From: Austropuccinia psidii
Taxonomy: Eukaryota; Basidiomycota; Pucciniomycetes; Pucciniales; Sphaerophragmiaceae
NCBI GenBank assembly: GCA_023105745.1
Contig: JALGQZ010000012.1
Span: 45,769,763 to 45,833,762, forward strand
Length of the DNA: 64,000 bases
Direction of reading: 5' to 3'
This document shows, in pieces, positions 62,220-64,000 of the stretch. How positions within the stretch are numbered: the stretch's first letter is position 1; each line of letters starts with the position of its first letter. A program made the position numbers and the translations under genes. The notes below the pieces were generated by a model. That model was not told where the DNA came from. It made no database searches and was given only the letters and a program-made list of their open reading frames with translations.

Positions 62220-64000
62220 TTATTTGTTTCCAACTCAGGGAAAATTTAATTTTCCATTGGAGTTATATCTGGTTTATTATCAAAGAGCTCATATATTTGT
62301 AAATAGCATGAGAAAAAGTGTTTCCATCTTCCAAATCATTGTTTGAATTCCTTTTTTAAGGTCTTCAACACTAATGCCTGACCCTTCTGTTTTTTCATAA
62401 TATTTTTCAGATATGTACTTTTTTTGTAAGTTAAACATTGATCCCTCATATTATTAGGGGTCAGCTTCAAAAAATTCTTTTATTTTTGGCTCACCTCATT
62501 CTCTATAATTTGGAATTCAGTTTGTTTGAATAATGAGGGCCTTTCAACTTACTTCTTTCCAGAAGAGCAAAAACAAGTTTCAAAATTATTCTTGCTTTTG
62601 ACCCAATTTAATATTGCTAGATATCTGGCTGTTGTAAGATGTCCTGAAAATCTCAGATAAGAAGTTGAGTCTTTACTTGTTAAATCTAATAATACTTTTG
62701 GTGGAATAATTTAAATGATGAGATTGAATATGAATCTGAATATGCATTGTAGGTGAGGATCAAATTCTATTAATTTATTCAATTTACAAAAGAGGAATTA
62801 ATTTTGAATCCAAACCTAGCATAGTGACTTTGAAGAATGCCCGCCTTGGATTATTAAAAGAAGGATTCAAGGCTAAGTCATATGTGTGACTTTGATCCAA
62901 AAAATGCATGTTTTTTATTTTTTTTTTGGGCCAAAATTCCTTATTAATTTTTTTTGCATTAAATCTAAGAGGTTCTGATAGTCAAAATTTTTATTATCTC
63001 TTTTGAATGTTAATTTATAATCAAAAAAATATTTTTACAAAAATAATCCATTATTTTTAAAAAAAATCCACACAGAAAAAATTTTAATATGAATAAATAT
63101 AACATCTTTGATTCTTTTCAAAAATTAATCAAAAACTAAAAAAAAATACAACTTTGAAAGAGACTAATTAACTAATATTTTTTATTATTAGTGCATATTT
63201 TAGAATTATAATTAAAAATGGAAATAATTTTGATAAAAAACCTTTTTCAATATTTAGAAGAACAGAATAAACAATTTCGAAAAGCAACTTATTTAATCAG
63301 TTAATTTTTTATATCTTTAATTTTAATTTAGAATCAAAAAATCCCTTTTTGAAGAAAATTACAAAGGAATTTTGCCTCCTCTGGATAAACCTTCTTAGAA
63401 AAGACAATTCTTTAGTTGTCTTCATAAAGTTGAATTCTTTAACTTTTCTCCTAATCAAAAGAAACTCCAAAATTCATATCAAATGATTACCTTTTTCAGA
63501 TTTTTCATCTATTTAGGAATATTTTATTGTTCAAAGAGCATTTTTCTTAAAAAAAAAATGAAATTTACTTCAATTTACATCATTTTTCTATTTTCATTCC
63601 ATGAAACCCACAAACTCATCTCAGTCCAGTTAACCATAAACTCTTTTGATAAAATCTCATTCAAATCCTGGCATTATTTCCTTAAAACATAAACAAATTG
63701 AGCCATAAAAACATATTAAAATCTTATTATTAACTTTTTTAGCTTTCAACAGTTGCTTTACCAGAAAAACTTTAATTGTAATTGTTTTTCATTTTTTTTC
63801 AAGCTTCAAAGATCTCTAATATAGTTTTATTTTCAGGAATGAGACACCTTGGGATATAAGGCATATTCTCTATAGAGAAATTTATAATATAAACTATCAA
63901 AGTGAAAGTTAAATGTAGTTGAATCAACTTGGAACTGAAAATATAAATCGAATCAGCCAAAATTCAAATTCACAAACTATCAAAAATTAAAATCAAGATG
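62220..64000. other. Non-coding AT-rich stretch
   Basis: No gene or repeat recognised; the frame 63483-63692 is hydrophobic, low in complexity and lacks a domain. Confidence 0.5.

Overview
This is a eukaryotic, very AT-rich, repeat-dominated window with no bacterial or viral gene organisation. It holds almost no intact single-copy gene, short GT-AG introns (64-90 bp), chromodomain Ty3/gypsy and Ty1/copia retrotransposons, and relics of hAT, Tc1/mariner and PIF/Harbinger elements. The style of the Gag-Pol proteins and the Tet-like 2OG-Fe(II) oxygenase suggest a rust fungus (Pucciniales). From memory, the closest impression is a giant rust genome such as Austropuccinia psidii; no search was run, so this is inference.

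Layout. 1-8467: a nearly complete Ty3/gypsy chromovirus on + (tail of its 5' LTR, Gag-Pol frame with two in-frame stops, full 3' LTR). It is inserted into a Ty1/copia element on -, of which gag, protease, the integrase zinc region and the 5' LTR (9907-10293) remain here; the rest of that copia should lie left of the window. 10294-15392: decayed AT-rich DNA. 15401-24001: an 8.6-kb unit bounded by terminal inverted repeats and a perfect 8-bp target duplication (TAAATCCC). It contains a PIF/Harbinger 3' fragment, a Tet-like oxygenase gene (-), two exons of an APC3/CDC27-like TPR gene (-), a long AATTA-rich array and a hAT transposase with one internal stop (+). This composite hAT is the most interesting object in the window. 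24010-35725: decayed DNA with a Tc1/mariner relic and an unrecognised relic. 35731-45715: a second, older copy of the same Ty3/gypsy family, on -, heavily mutated. 45716-64000: decayed DNA with relics of a protease-like repeat family, a SANT/Myb-like coiled-coil gene, two more Harbinger transposase copies and a degenerate tandem repeat.

How the parts relate. Expression signals are element-internal: TATA boxes in the LTRs, primer sites next to them, purine tracts before the 3' LTRs. The gypsy element appears to encode a spliced accessory ORF that overlaps the start of Gag-Pol in another frame. The copia primer site matches the inside of a tRNA-Tyr rather than a tRNA 3' end. The insertion order can be read: copia, then gypsy copy 1 inside it. 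Gypsy copy 2 is older, judging by its diverged LTRs and lost catalytic residues.
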